DNA from: an uncultured Campylobacteraceae bacterium
GTDB taxonomy: Bacteria; Campylobacterota; Campylobacteria; Campylobacterales; Arcobacteraceae
DNA: 43,249 nt
Reading direction: 5' to 3'
Assembly (NCBI GenBank): GCA_913057765.1
Contig: CAJXPH010000002.1
Location: 1 to 43,249 of the forward strand
Below, piece after piece: positions 1-12,200 of the stretch (positions within the stretch are counted from its first letter, which is position 1; every line of letters begins with the position of its first letter). The position numbers and the translations under genes were made by a program. The notes beneath the pieces were generated by a model. It worked only from the letters and a program-made list of their open reading frames with translations. It had not been told where the DNA came from and did not search any database.

Positions 1-47
1 CTACACTATCCTCTTCGTCGGCAGCGTCAGATGTGTATAAGAGACAG
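1..47 (+). other. Illumina Nextera P5-side adapter contamination: end of P5 (CTACAC), 8-nt i5 index TATCCTCT, then TCGTCGGCAGCGTCAGATGTGTATAAGAGACAG
   Basis: Exact match to the known Nextera read-1 transposase adapter at 15..47; index at 7..14. Confidence 0.98.
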
Positions 48-479
48 ATTTCATATATAGAGACTCTTTTAAATAAAATTGTTGAAAAAATGTTTAACGA
101 AGGTAAAAATAAAAAAGCAAGTAGAAAAAAAGATATCTCAGCTCTAATTTCTGGAGCAAAAATGAACATAGAAGCAATCATGGCCGAAACTGAATTAACA
201 GTAGCGGATCTTCTTAAATTATGTAAAGATGACATTATTGTATTTAATAAAAACGCTACATCATCATCTTCAAAAATATATGTAAATAATAGTGAAAAAT
301 TTGTAGGTGTCTCTGGAATATCAAATAACAGAAAAGCTATTCAAGTTAAGGCTAATATTGATCATGAAAAACAAGAAACTCTCGAATCATTAAGAGTTAT
401 GAGAGAAGAAAGAATTGTAAAAGCTAAAGAATCTAGTGCGAATATCAAAAGACTTCTTCACGAAAGAGACAACTTCTAA
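48..479 (+). CDS. fliM: Flagellar motor switch protein FliM, C-terminal fragment (5' truncated; the MYKRQ start of the supplied ORF is adapter-derived)
   Basis: SpoA/FliMN-like segment AKMNIEAIMAETELTVADLLKLCKDDIIVFNK...VGVSGISNNRKAIQVKANI. Confidence 0.68.
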   Translation: MSYIETLLNKIVEKMFNEGKNKKASRKKDISALISGAKMNIEAIMAETELTVADLLKLCKDDIIVFNKNATSSSSKIYVNNSEKFVGVSGISNNRKAIQVKANIDHEKQETLESLRVMREERIVKAKESSANIKRLLHERDNF

Positions 480-502
480 TAGTTATCTCTTCTTAAATCT
501 TA

Positions 503-1519
503 TTAGTCTTCAAGACTCCAAGGGATTGTTTCTCCTGCATACATAGGAACTACATTTTCATTTTTGTATTCGTACATTGAAGGAACTATAAAATCTTTTT
601 TTACTAATTTAATAGTTTTTGGTTTAGGATGGATATTATAAATTTTCTGAGCATTTGAAGACACAAAAGCATTTAAATTATCTAAACAATTATGTTCTTC
701 AAAGAGTTGCGTTAATACTTGTAGAGCAATAGGAGAAGTAAAGACACCTGCTGCACAACCACAACACTCTTTTTTATGTTTTGGATGAGGAGCAGAGTCA
801 CTACCAAACATTAATTTAGGATGAGCTTTTAATGCGGCTTTTAATAAAGCTTTTCTATCTCTTGGTCTCTTAGCAATAGGTTTACAAAAAAGATGCGGAT
901 TTAACATACCACCTGCTACGTCATCTAAAGTAATTAATAAATGATGTAAAGTTACAGTAGCATGAAGATTATCATATTTATCTAATAATTCAATAGCATC
1001 TTTAGTTGTAATATGTTCCATAATAATTTTTAAATCAGGAAATGCTTTAGCAATTGATTCATAAATTGGCATAAATTCAGCTTCTCTATCCATCACAAAA
1101 CCATTTGTTTCACCATGAATACAAAGAGGAATTCCTAATTTACTCATAGACTCTAAAGTAGGTCTTAAAACCTCTACATCCATAGATGCAGCACCGGTAT
1201 CAGAGTTTGTTGTAATTCCTGCAGGATAAAGTTTTATTGCAATTATTTCATCTTTTATATCTTCTAAAAATTCATAAGAATAATCATTTTTAAAGAACAA
1301 AGTTACATGAGCATCAAATTCATCTTCAGAGCATGCTTCTTTTATTCTTTCTTTATATGATAAAAGAGCCTCTTTAGTAGTAATAGGAGGAACTAAATTT
1401 GGCATAATTAAAGCACCAGAAAAAGTATTTGATGTTAGAGGACCTACAAGCTTTAACATATCATCATCACGTAAATGAAGATGCATATCTAAAGCTGAGT
1501 TTATAATGAAATTCTGCAT
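503..1519 (-). CDS. pyrC: Dihydroorotase
   Basis: [39 protein letters not shown] and FGSDSAPH motifs; start moved to MQNFIINSA at 1519, 1 bp after the glnB stop. Confidence 0.95.
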   Translation of the reverse strand: MQNFIINSALDMHLHLRDDDMLKLVGPLTSNTFSGALIMPNLVPPITTKEALLSYKERIKEACSEDEFDAHVTLFFKNDYSYEFLEDIKDEIIAIKLYPAGITTNSDTGAASMDVEVLRPTLESMSKLGIPLCIHGETNGFVMDREAEFMPIYESIAKAFPDLKIIMEHITTKDAIELLDKYDNLHATVTLHHLLITLDDVAGGMLNPHLFCKPIAKRPRDRKALLKAALKAHPKLMFGSDSAPHPKHKKECCGCAAGVFTSPIALQVLTQLFEEHNCLDNLNAFVSSNAQKIYNIHPKPKTIKLVKKDFIVPSMYEYKNENVVPMYAGETIPWSLED

Positions 1520-1520
1520 A

Positions 1521-1862
<342 letters not shown>

Positions 1863-1924
1863 TCATCCTTTTTTTAAGTATTTTATTCTATCTAATTTTT
1901 TTTATTATTTAGGTTATATTTATT

Positions 1925-3112
1925 TTAGAAAGCTCGTTTAAACTCTGGGTATGCTTCTAAACCACACTCTTCTACATCTAAACCTTGCATTTCTTCATCT
2001 CTATCTGCTCTTAATGGTGATACTTTATTAATTAAGAACAAAACAACATATGAAGCAACAAAGGCAAATATAGCAACAACTACAACACCTTTTAATTGTC
2101 CCATAAAAGTAATATCTTCACCATTTGCAGCAAATATACCAACAGCTAATGTCCCCCAGATACCATTTAATAAATGAACAGAAAGTGCCCCAACAGGATC
2201 ATCAAGTTTTAATTTATCAAAGAAAGATACTCCAAATACTACAATTACACCACCAATTGCACCAATTAAAATAGGTGTATATATATCATATAAATCTGGA
2301 CCTGCTGTTATTGCAACTAATCCACCTAATGCACCATTTAGTACCATCGTGATATCCAGTTTTTTATATCTAAAGTACATGAATGCACCTACCATGATTG
2401 CACCTGCAAGTCCTGCCGTATTTGTATTCATTATAGTTAAAGCAACAGCATCAGCAGATTCTTTAGAAGCTATTGAACCAACAGAACCACCATTAAATCC
2501 AAACCACCCAATCCATAATAAAAATGCTCCAAGTGTAACTAAGGGAATATTTGATGCAGGTATAACTCTAACTCCACCATCTTTTGTATATCTTCCTTTT
2601 CTGGCACCTATTATTAAAATTGCGGCTAATAAAGCCCATCCACCAGTTGAATGAATTACTGTTGATCCAGCTAAGTCATACATTGTAAGATCTAAGAATG
2701 TTCCCTCTAACATATCTGCACCCCATGACCAGTTAACAATTGTAGGATAAAGAATACCACCCATAATTACAGTGAATAGTGCTAAAGGTAATACTTTTGC
2801 TCTTTCAGATACACCACCAGACATAATATTGATTACTTTACCAACAAATGCCATTTGAAATAAAAATGCTGCATATTTAGACATTGTATCACTTCCAAAG
2901 TCGCCAAATGCAATTGAATAACCTATAAGTAAAAATGAAATTGATGCTACTGCATAAATCATTGTATTTATCATTAATACTGCTGAAACATTTTTTGTTC
3001 TAACAAGTCCTGCTTCAAGCATAGCAAAACCTGGTACCATAAAGATAATTAACGTCATTGCAAATATTGCAAAAAACGTATCAAGCACATAACTTACTGA
3101 TTCTAAATCCAT
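1925..3112 (-). CDS. amtB: Ammonium transporter (copy 1)
   Basis: PGFAMLEAGLVRTKN, AGSTVIHSTGGW, WIGWFGFNGGS, DDPVGALSVHLLNGIWGTLAVG. Confidence 0.96.
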   Translation of the reverse strand: MDLESVSYVLDTFFAIFAMTLIIFMVPGFAMLEAGLVRTKNVSAVLMINTMIYAVASISFLLIGYSIAFGDFGSDTMSKYAAFLFQMAFVGKVINIMSGGVSERAKVLPLALFTVIMGGILYPTIVNWSWGADMLEGTFLDLTMYDLAGSTVIHSTGGWALLAAILIIGARKGRYTKDGGVRVIPASNIPLVTLGAFLLWIGWFGFNGGSVGSIASKESADAVALTIMNTNTAGLAGAIMVGAFMYFRYKKLDITMVLNGALGGLVAITAGPDLYDIYTPILIGAIGGVIVVFGVSFFDKLKLDDPVGALSVHLLNGIWGTLAVGIFAANGEDITFMGQLKGVVVVAIFAFVASYVVLFLINKVSPLRADRDEEMQGLDVEECGLEAYPEFKRAF

Positions 3113-3180
3113 AATATAACCCTTGTCTTTTTAATCTAGAAGAATTATATATTGTTTTAAGAGTTTAAGATAGTAGTTCT

Positions 3181-3199
3181 CTGTATATATTTTATACAG
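3181..3199. promoter_or_regulatory. Dyad CTGTATA-N5-TATACAG upstream of amtB copy 1
   Basis: Perfect 7-bp half-sites, N5 = TATTT. Confidence 0.6.
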
Positions 3200-3260
3200 A
3201 TTGATAGATTTTATATTGAAGGAGAAAAAATCTCCTCCAAAGAAAGTAAAGAAAGTACGA

Positions 3261-3608
<348 letters not shown>

Positions 3609-3611
3609 CTA

Positions 3612-4826
3612 TTATGCTTTTTTGAATTCTGGGTAACATTCAAGACCAGTTTCATGAATATCAAGACCAGTAATTTCTGTCTCTTCGTCTACTCTTAATC
3701 CAATAATTAAATCAAGTACTTTCCAAATAATAAATGAAGTGATAAATACAAATGCTCCAATTACAACAATACCTTTAAGTTGAGCCATAATAGTTACTTC
3801 TGGATTGAATATACCTACTGCTAAAGTTCCCCAGATACCGGCAACTAAGTGAACAGATAAAGCTCCAACAGGGTCATCAATTCTTAACTTATCCCATAAA
3901 GGAACAGCAAATACAACTAATGCACCACCAACAATACCTTCAATAAATGAAATCATCATTCCTAAATCAGGACCAGCAGTTACAGATACAAGACCTGCTA
4001 AAGCACCATTTAAAACCATTGTTAAATCCACTTTTTTGTATAAAAGTTGAGTTAAAAGTGCAGCTGCAATTGCACCAGCACAAGCTGCCATATTTGTATC
4101 AGCTACAACTAAAGCAATTCCATTAATATCAGCTTTTGAACCTAGAGCTAATTGAGAACCCCCATTAAATCCAAACCAACCCATCCATAAAATGAATGTA
4201 CCAAGTGTTGCAAGTGTTAAGTTAGAACCTGGAATTGGTCTAACTCTACCGTCTTTACCATATTTACCTCGTCTAGCTCCAAGTATTAATACACCTGCTA
4301 ATGCAGCCCATCCACCTACTGAGTGAACAATTGTAGAACCAGCAAAGTCAGAGAAACCTGCAATTAAACCACCAAGTTCAGTTCCACCCCATGTCCAATG
4401 ACCTTGAATTGGATAAATTAAACCAGATAAAAATACAACAAAGATTAAGAATGGCCATAATTTGATTCTTTCAGCTACCGTACCAGAAATAACTGATGCT
4501 GCAGTTGCTACGAACATAACTTGAAAGAAGAAGTCAGCTGCTGCTGGATAAGCTGCATCTGGCGCATTTTCCATACTAATTGTTGAAAAGGCACCCATAA
4601 AAGACGAACCATCACCATACATTAAGTTATAACCTACAAAATAATACATAATACAAGAGATTGCAAATAGTGCCATATTTTTTGTTAATACAGTTGCATT
4701 ATTTTTTGATCTTGTAAGACCTGCTTCTAACATGGCAAACCCTGCTGCCATCCACATTACTAATACACCAGAAAATACAAATAAGAACCCGTCTAATATA
4801 TATTTTAAGTCGTTAAAATTTTCCAT
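3612..4826 (-). CDS. amtB: Ammonium transporter (copy 2)
   Basis: AGFAMLEAGLTRSKN, AGSTIVHSVGGW, WMGWFGFNGGS, DDPVGALSVHLVAGIWGTLAVG. Confidence 0.96.
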   Translation of the reverse strand: MENFNDLKYILDGFLFVFSGVLVMWMAAGFAMLEAGLTRSKNNATVLTKNMALFAISCIMYYFVGYNLMYGDGSSFMGAFSTISMENAPDAAYPAAADFFFQVMFVATAASVISGTVAERIKLWPFLIFVVFLSGLIYPIQGHWTWGGTELGGLIAGFSDFAGSTIVHSVGGWAALAGVLILGARRGKYGKDGRVRPIPGSNLTLATLGTFILWMGWFGFNGGSQLALGSKADINGIALVVADTNMAACAGAIAAALLTQLLYKKVDLTMVLNGALAGLVSVTAGPDLGMMISFIEGIVGGALVVFAVPLWDKLRIDDPVGALSVHLVAGIWGTLAVGIFNPEVTIMAQLKGIVVIGAFVFITSFIIWKVLDLIIGLRVDEETEITGLDIHETGLECYPEFKKA

Positions 4827-4893
4827 TTTTTTCCTTTTGAAAATAATTATGTCGAAATTTTATCAGAATAAAGAAACTGTATGTCCTATATAA

Positions 4894-4912
4894 TTGTATA
4901 ATTTATATACAA
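4894..4912. promoter_or_regulatory. Dyad TTGTATA-N5-TATACAA upstream of amtB copy 2
   Basis: Perfect 7-bp half-sites, N5 = ATTTA. Confidence 0.6.
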
Positions 4913-5042
4913 AATTAATTGATAACATCTATAATAGACCCATTTATATCCCATAAAATGGTAATATATTGCCATTTTAATAGTTTGAAAGAATTTTTAC
5001 TATTTTAATATTTCTTCTTCAAATTCTTATTTTTTATATATT

Positions 5043-5059
5043 TGTATATTTTTTATACA
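5043..5059. promoter_or_regulatory. Dyad TGTATA-N5-TATACA upstream of the 5107..9260 operon
   Basis: Perfect 6-bp half-sites, N5; TATAAT at 5081..5086 places the dyad centre near -42. Confidence 0.6.
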
Positions 5060-5106
5060 CACATTTCATATACAGTGTGTTATAATTACGCTTACTAGGA
5101 GAGATA

Positions 5107-5967
5107 ATGAAAGAGTTTTTAGAAATATATGATCAAAACCGCGATAAAATTGAATTTTTCCTACAAGAAAGTTTAAAAAATATTGGAAACCTAGGTACTT
5201 ATAAGAAAAATAAATTTGCAGAAGTATTTGATATCTTCCCTTCTCTTGAACTTATATATCTAGTAAATAAAACTTCAAAAAATCAAATATCAGCAAATAT
5301 TTATAAAAATAAAATTGATGAAAAAGCAAAAGATAAAGATAGAAGTCATCTAATTTCGAAATTGGAATTTAAAGACAATAATATGGCTTTCTCAACTCCT
5401 TATATTAGTAGTGCAACTAGAAGCAATTGTATTACTGTGACAATTAAAGAAAACGATACAATCATATTTCTAGATTTTAGAATTGATGTTCTATTAGAGA
5501 GATTAAATCTTATTGAACTACATAAACCTTTTCATAGTGCAACAAAACTTTTTTATATGTTAGCTGGATTCTCAATGATTGCACTATCTGTTTTCATTAT
5601 TCTTTATTCCTTATATGATTTTATAATATTTGTATTATTTAAAGAAGGTATCGAATTAGAAGTAATATTCAAACCAATTATTGCTTTAACCTTAGGTATT
5701 GCAATATTTGACTTGGCAAAAACTATTTTAGAACAAGAAGTATTTTTTAAATCTTATTCTAAAAATTCTAGAGTTGAAACAAAAATGATTACAAAATTTC
5801 TAATTACAATTATAATTGCATTATCTATTGAAGCACTTATTGTCGTATTTAAGATTGCTATAAATGATTATGACAAAATGGTAAATGCTCTGTATTTAAT
5901 TACAGGTATTTCATTAATACTTATTGCACTTGCAGTATTTATCAAATTAACTAAAAATAAGGTATAA
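5107..5967 (+). CDS. Membrane protein with an N-terminal putative sensor (PDC-like) region and several C-terminal TM helices; function unknown
   Basis: 286 aa; soluble N-terminal ~150 aa, then about four hydrophobic segments; preceded by AGGAGAG RBS. Confidence 0.75.
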   Translation: MKEFLEIYDQNRDKIEFFLQESLKNIGNLGTYKKNKFAEVFDIFPSLELIYLVNKTSKNQISANIYKNKIDEKAKDKDRSHLISKLEFKDNNMAFSTPYISSATRSNCITVTIKENDTIIFLDFRIDVLLERLNLIELHKPFHSATKLFYMLAGFSMIALSVFIILYSLYDFIIFVLFKEGIELEVIFKPIIALTLGIAIFDLAKTILEQEVFFKSYSKNSRVETKMITKFLITIIIALSIEALIVVFKIAINDYDKMVNALYLITGISLILIALAVFIKLTKNKV

Positions 5968-5968
5968 A

Positions 5969-6727
5969 ATGAAAGATTACATAGCTATTTCAAAAAATTC
6001 TAAAGAAATTTTAAACTCTGCGCATCTTTTACAAAGTGTTGAAGTAAATGCATTAATATCTGGAGAAGCAGGAGCTGGTAAAAAATCACTATCTCAATAT
6101 ATTGTTCCAGATGCTCCTATTTTCAAAGCAAAAAATTTACAACAAGATATTATAGACAATGTAATAAATTTAAAAAACTGTTCAATTATTATAGATAAAA
6201 TAGAAAATATTACAAATATTGATTTACTTATAAATTGGATAGATGAAAACTCTATTAGAGTGATTGCTACAACATTAAAAGAGGAATTAAATAGTAAAAT
6301 AGCTGAACAGTTCTCAATTACAATGGAACTTCCTCCATTAAAAGATAGAGAAGAAGACGTAAAAGCATTAACTACTAAGTTCTCAAAAGAAGCTAGTACA
6401 ACTTTAGATTTAGAACAAATCATTCCTTCAAAACTTATGGTTAATATATCTAATAATGCGCATAGTTTAAGAAAATCAATATACTTTTCTTATCTATTTG
6501 AAACTATTGGGGAAGATGAGATACTAATGTTTATGGAAAACTACATGTACTCAAATATGCATGGAGAAGATTCATATAAAGATTTTTTATATCTTCTTGA
6601 AGTGCCGATTTTAAAAGCGGCATCAAAAAAATATAAGTCACAAGTTCAAATGGCTAAACATTTAGGACTAAATAGAATTACATTAAGAAAAAAACTTGAT
6701 ATACATAAGGATTTTTTAAATGACTGA
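5969..6727 (+). CDS. Small NtrC/Fis-family AAA-like regulator without an evident GAFTGA loop
   Basis: Walker A GEAGAGKKS, Walker B-like SIIIDKI, LPPLKDREEDV (cf. LPPLRxRxEDI of sigma54 activators), C-terminal Fis-type HTH QMAKHLGLNRITLRKKLD. Confidence 0.8.
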   Translation: MKDYIAISKNSKEILNSAHLLQSVEVNALISGEAGAGKKSLSQYIVPDAPIFKAKNLQQDIIDNVINLKNCSIIIDKIENITNIDLLINWIDENSIRVIATTLKEELNSKIAEQFSITMELPPLKDREEDVKALTTKFSKEASTTLDLEQIIPSKLMVNISNNAHSLRKSIYFSYLFETIGEDEILMFMENYMYSNMHGEDSYKDFLYLLEVPILKAASKKYKSQVQMAKHLGLNRITLRKKLDIHKDFLND

Positions 6728-9260
6728 GCTTAATATAAAAGTCGAAGAATTAATTTCAAATAATGCAGAAGATTTTGAAATATCAAAAGTATTTAGGAAC
6801 TCTTTTAAAAATTATGTGAAATCAATTGATGAAACACTTAATACTACTATTGGAAAAGATTTTTTTGTAAAACATACAAAATATACAGACAAGTTCTTAA
6901 TATCTTTATATAAATATATCTTACGAAAACATTTTGGTGATTATCAACCAATGAGTACTTCAATTCCTATTACATTGATTGCTTTAGGATCTTACGGAAG
7001 AGAGCAACTATGTATCTATTCTGATGTTGATTTAATGATTCTATATGAAGATATTAAAGGTTACAACCTAAAAGAGATTATGGAAGAATTCATAACCCTT
7101 GCATGGGATTGTGGACTAAAACTTGGCTCAAGAGTACATGAACTGAAAGAAATTGAAGAAGAAGTAAAAGAAGATATTACAATTAAATCATCAATTTTAG
7201 AATCAAGGATGATTTATGGTTCAAAGCATTTATGGTTCGGATATCAAAATGTTTTACATAAAATTAGAAAAACAAACCAAAAAGAGTTTATAAATGATAA
7301 ATTAGAAGAACATAAACAAAGACTTTTAAAGAACCCACTTAAAATGGAACCAAATATAAAAGATGGTTATGGTGGAATGAGAGAATCAAATATGATCTTC
7401 TGGATGGCAACAGTTATTTTTGGAGTTTCTGATATTAAACAACTTATGGGAAAAGAATTTACAGAAGAACAATATAAAAAATATAGAGGTTCTTTAGAAT
7501 ATATTTTTCAAGTAAGGAATGCTTTACATAATACTGCAAAGAAAAAACTTGATGTACTTAATTTTGATACACTTCCTGACGTTAGCTCAAAACTAGGATT
7601 TAAACATAAACCTAGACATACAAAAGAGAGACAATGTATGGCTAAATTATTAGAATCATTACATAACGTACATTTCTTTTCTACTGTCATGGTTAAGAAA
7701 TTTACAAGACCAATTGTTTTTGACAAAAAGAATATTAAACTATTAAGACAGAGTAAATACAAAAAGAATCTATATATCTGTGACAACACACTATATACCT
7801 CTTTTCATAGAAAGCCATTAAGCCTAAATGCTTTATTAAAAGAACTTAATGAACTTCCAAAAGAAGTAGAACATTTTGATAGGTCTTATATATATTTTGC
7901 AAATAGATCTAAGCTTCCTAATAGCCAATCTAAAGAGCTAAAAAAATCTATTAAAACTCTTTTATACAAAAAAAGTTTATATCCTGTTATAAAACTATTA
8001 TATAATTCAGGCTTATTTCAAGCAGTACTTCCTATTACTAAAAAAATTATAAATCAACCACAATTTGATGGTTATCATCAACATCCAGTTGATCTTCATT
8101 CTATTAAAACACTAAAAAGAATTGAAGATATTAAAGATACAAATGTAAAAGCTGTTTATGACAACCTAGAAGAAAAAGATAAAGCACTAGTAAGACTTGT
8201 TGCCCTTTTTCATGATGTAGGAAAAGGAAGAACTGTAGATCATCATATTGTAGGAGAAAAACTATTTAAAAATATGACTTCTTCATTTGGTTTTGATGAA
8301 ACACATATTAAAAAAGGTGCTCTTCTTGTAAGATATCATAATATGATGAGTACAGTTGCCAATAATGAAGATATCTATTCAGAGAAAGTAATTCTAAAAT
8401 TCACTGCATTAGTTCAAAATGAACTAAATCTGAAAATGCTTTATGTAGTAACTTATGCAGATATTTCTGCAGTAGGTAAAACAGTTTATAAAAGTTCTAC
8501 GGCACAGTTATTAAAAACACTATACACTCAATGTCTTCCTGCATTTGAAAATAAAGGACTATTAAATGAAAATTCAAGAAGAATAGCAAAACAAGAAGCA
8601 ATTAAAAAACTTAAAAGATATAAAGAGCTACCTAACTTATTAAAGAAAAAAGTAATGTATATTTCTTCAAATCAAATATTTTTACAATTAAAAGCTGAAG
8701 ATATTTTAGATATAGCAATTCATGCAAAAAATGTAAATGATTATATTTATAAGCTTGTAAATGAAACCCATTTAACAATTAGAATCATTAGAAAAGCACC
8801 TTTAAACTTAGGTTTTTTACTTGGTAAACTTGAATTTTTAAATATAGCATCTATGCATATTTTTAAATTATATGATGATAAAAAAGCATTTTATATCTCT
8901 TTCTCTGAAAAAGTAGATAAAGAAGATATCCCTTATGTTGAGGAAGTAATAAAAAGTTCTTTTGATATGACAAGAAAAGTAAAATCTATTACTCCAAAAA
9001 TAGAAAAAAAGAATATTGAAATAGATTGTAACCATACAACATATTTAGCTTCTATGCAAGTTGTTGCACCTGACCAAAAAGGTCTTCTTGCACATATTGC
9101 AAAGGTTTTTGATGATTTTGATATTGAAGTAGAAAGTGCAAAACTTACTGCAAGAAAAGGTATTGCAAAAAACTTAATTTTAATAGAAAAAAATGGAAAC
9201 TTCTGTATCAATCAAGATGAAATAACAGAAGCTTTATGTATTGAAGGAAAAGCAGAGTAA
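6720..9260 (+). CDS. glnD: [Protein-PII] uridylyltransferase/uridylyl-removing enzyme
   Basis: Nucleotidyltransferase GSYGREQLCIYSDVDLMILYE, HD motif ALFHDVGKGR, C-terminal ACT-like VVAPDQKGLLAHIAKVFDDFDIEVESAKL. Confidence 0.93.
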   Translation: MTELNIKVEELISNNAEDFEISKVFRNSFKNYVKSIDETLNTTIGKDFFVKHTKYTDKFLISLYKYILRKHFGDYQPMSTSIPITLIALGSYGREQLCIYSDVDLMILYEDIKGYNLKEIMEEFITLAWDCGLKLGSRVHELKEIEEEVKEDITIKSSILESRMIYGSKHLWFGYQNVLHKIRKTNQKEFINDKLEEHKQRLLKNPLKMEPNIKDGYGGMRESNMIFWMATVIFGVSDIKQLMGKEFTEEQYKKYRGSLEYIFQVRNALHNTAKKKLDVLNFDTLPDVSSKLGFKHKPRHTKERQCMAKLLESLHNVHFFSTVMVKKFTRPIVFDKKNIKLLRQSKYKKNLYICDNTLYTSFHRKPLSLNALLKELNELPKEVEHFDRSYIYFANRSKLPNSQSKELKKSIKTLLYKKSLYPVIKLLYNSGLFQAVLPITKKIINQPQFDGYHQHPVDLHSIKTLKRIEDIKDTNVKAVYDNLEEKDKALVRLVALFHDVGKGRTVDHHIVGEKLFKNMTSSFGFDETHIKKGALLVRYHNMMSTVANNEDIYSEKVILKFTALVQNELNLKMLYVVTYADISAVGKTVYKSSTAQLLKTLYTQCLPAFENKGLLNENSRRIAKQEAIKKLKRYKELPNLLKKKVMYISSNQIFLQLKAEDILDIAIHAKNVNDYIYKLVNETHLTIRIIRKAPLNLGFLLGKLEFLNIASMHIFKLYDDKKAFYISFSEKVDKEDIPYVEEVIKSSFDMTRKVKSITPKIEKKNIEIDCNHTTYLASMQVVAPDQKGLLAHIAKVFDDFDIEVESAKLTARKGIAKNLILIEKNGNFCINQDEITEALCIEGKAE

Positions 9261-9272
9261 TCTCTGCTTTTT
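9248..9272. terminator. Bidirectional intrinsic terminator between convergent glnD and aas
   Basis: AAAGCAGAG-TAAT-CTCTGCTTT stem overlapping the glnD stop; T-tract on both strands. Confidence 0.8.
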
Positions 9273-12200
9273 ATAAACTTTGAGCTAAAATTTTAGCTGT
9301 TTTAAAATCCTTCTTCCCTGTTCCTAATTTTGGAACATCATCAACGATTTTAATTAAACTTGGAATCATCAACTTATTATCAAATGTTTTTACCATCTCA
9401 TTTTTTAGATTTTCAATAAACTCATTATTTACTCCAGATATGAGTAAAATCACTTTTTCACCTTTTTTTTCATCAGCCAATGAAGTTGCTACAAAATCTA
9501 TTTCATTCTCTTCTTCACTTAAAATTAGTTTTGTAACCTTCTCTTCAATAGCTCCAAGACTTACCATTTCTCCTCCTAGTTTTGCAAACCTAGAATATCT
9601 ATCAACTATCGTTAAAAATCCATCAGAATCTATCTTTCCTTTATCTCCTGTTATATAAAAAATATGACCATCAATTTCTTTTAAAACTGAAGCAGTTTTT
9701 TCTTCATCTTTTAAATACCCTTTCATAACCTGAATACCAGAAATAACTATCATTCCTTCTTGTCCTGATTCTAGTTCCTCAAAACTTTCAGGATCAACAA
9801 TTTTTACAATAGTTCCAGGGATAGGCATGCCAACACTTCCTTGTTTAGTTCCTACTTGCACAGTGAAATCTGGAGCTAAAGTATTTGGTAAGTTACAAGC
9901 CGCCACAGGAGTTGTTTCTGTTACTCCATATCCCTCTATAATATCTTTTCCAAACTTCCTTTTAAAATCTAACCTTACATCTTCTCTTAATTTTTCAGCA
10001 CCTGCAACTGTAAGTCTAAGGCTTTCAAACATCAAAGGATGAACTTTAGAATTTTTTGTATAGAGTCTAAAGAATGTTGATGTTCCACACATGATAGTTG
10101 CTTTATATTTTGATACAAGCTTTCCTAACCCTACTCCATCAGTTGGATCAGGATGTGCAACACATTTTATTCCTTCAATTAAAGGTAAAAAAGTAGTAAC
10201 AGTTATACCAAAAGCGTGAAAAATAGGCAAAGAGGCTACTATTGTATCACTATGGCTTGCATTTATTATCCCTGCAATTTGTTGTGAATTGCCTAAAATA
10301 TTATCACTAGTAAGTTCAACCCCTTTAGGTGTCCCTTCACTTCCTGATGAGAATAAAATTACTGCAGTATCATCTTTTCTAGTTTTCTTAACATGTATTG
10401 CTTTTAATATAAAAGAAGGAAAGAACTTAACAGATAATAAAGTTAAAAGTCCTGAGCTTTTTGAAATAAGTGGTTTTAAATCTTCCACATAAATTACTTC
10501 AGTAAGCTCAAATAACTCACTTACATCTATACCTTTTCCGGCTAACTTCTCGACAAATTTTTTAGAAGCAACTATCGTTTTAATATCTGCTTTGTCAATA
10601 GCTTGTTTTAATGCCTCAATTTCGGCAGTATAATTTAGATTTACAACTGTTTTACCTAACATTATAGTGGAGTAATTTATAAAGGCTCCAGCTGACGTTG
10701 AAGGTAAAAGCAATCCAATATTTTGTCCTTTTATTCTGCTTTCTAATAAATTCTTAAATAATATTGATACTGTTAAAAATTTATGTCCAGACAACTCTAA
10801 ACCAGTTGAATCTCCAAAAATAAAATCACTTCCAACTTCTTTTAAACTATCAAAAATTGTATTACCTAAAGTATCTAAATTTTTAATATGTTCATTCCAA
10901 GATTCAGTTGAAAGTTTTATAACTTCACTTTTTACTAAAGCAATAGTTGCCTTTTCTTTTTTAATTGGTTTTGAAAAAGATACAGTAACACTATTTGTTC
11001 TATATGATTGTTTGAACTTTTTATTAGCACGACTGAACATAGATTCCCATAGTCCTCTAATATAAAAAGATACAACTTTTACATCTGTTTGAGTAAGTTC
11101 CAATATCTTTTCAAAACCTTTTTTAAACTCTCCCATATGACCATTTCTTGTAATACTCCCTTCAGGAAATAAAACAACTATATTCCCTTCATCTAATTCT
11201 TTTGCAATAGTTTGTAAAGCAGATTTACTAGAAGCATTTGAAATAGGAATTGCACCAAATAATTTTAAAACCCAAGTTAAGTACCATTTGTCATAAATTG
11301 GCTTATGCATTACAAATTTTACTTCTCTAGGACTACTCATTAGAATTACTGCCCAATCAATCCAAGATACGTGATTTCCAAGTAATAATATTCCCCCAGA
11401 TGAAGGAATATTCTTAACTCCTTGTACTTCTAAATTGTATTTCATCCCTACTACAAACTTTAAAAATAATAAAATCAAAGATTGAGGAAGTTTATAAATA
11501 GTATATAACGTCCCTCCAATAGTAATTAATAAAATTAAATAAATAGTATTTTTTGGGTCTAAATTTAGAAGTGAAACTATTGTTGTAAGCATTAACATAG
11601 CAAACATTGCTAATGAATGAAACCAATTATTCCCAGCTAGAACTGTTCCTAAAATCTTTCTTTTTGCATTAAACTGAATAAGAGAATTCAATGGTACAAC
11701 AAATAATCCACCAAAAATACCAAAAACTAAAAATGTAAGACCTAATAAAAATGTACTTTCCACTACGGTTGAAACATAAATCGTAATAGCCATACCAAGT
11801 GAAGCTAAAGGAATTGTCCCTATTTCTATATAGTGTTTTGATATTCTTGAATAAATAATCGAACCAATAGCAATACCGATACCCGATGCTGCAATTACAC
11901 CGTTAATTACAAATACATCAGTTATATTTAAATACTGTTTTGCAAAAGATGGGAAAACTGCCATAAGACCTTGAGATATTGCCCAAAAAACAGATAAACC
12001 AATTACAGATAAAAAGATAATATTATTTGAATAAATTGTTTTGATATTTTTACCTAAAAGTTTCCCTTGCATTAAAGCTTTTTTATCTAATTGAAGTTTA
12101 TCATTTGAGTTATATGAAGTTTTTAATTTCTTTAAAACAAAAAGTGAAATTAGCATTTCTAAAAATGCAACAGGAACGATATAATATGTTAAAGGTAATA

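Noticed and set aside
2349-2654. 101-aa ORF antisense to amtB1
   Set aside because: Lies wholly inside a well-supported CDS on the other strand; no family match.
4955-4978. AAAATGGTAAT-AT-ATTGCCATTTT dyad considered as a sigma54 promoter
   Set aside because: GG-N9-GC spacing is one base short of the usual -24/-12 spacing; could still be a regulator site but weaker than the TGTATA-N5-TATACA dyads.
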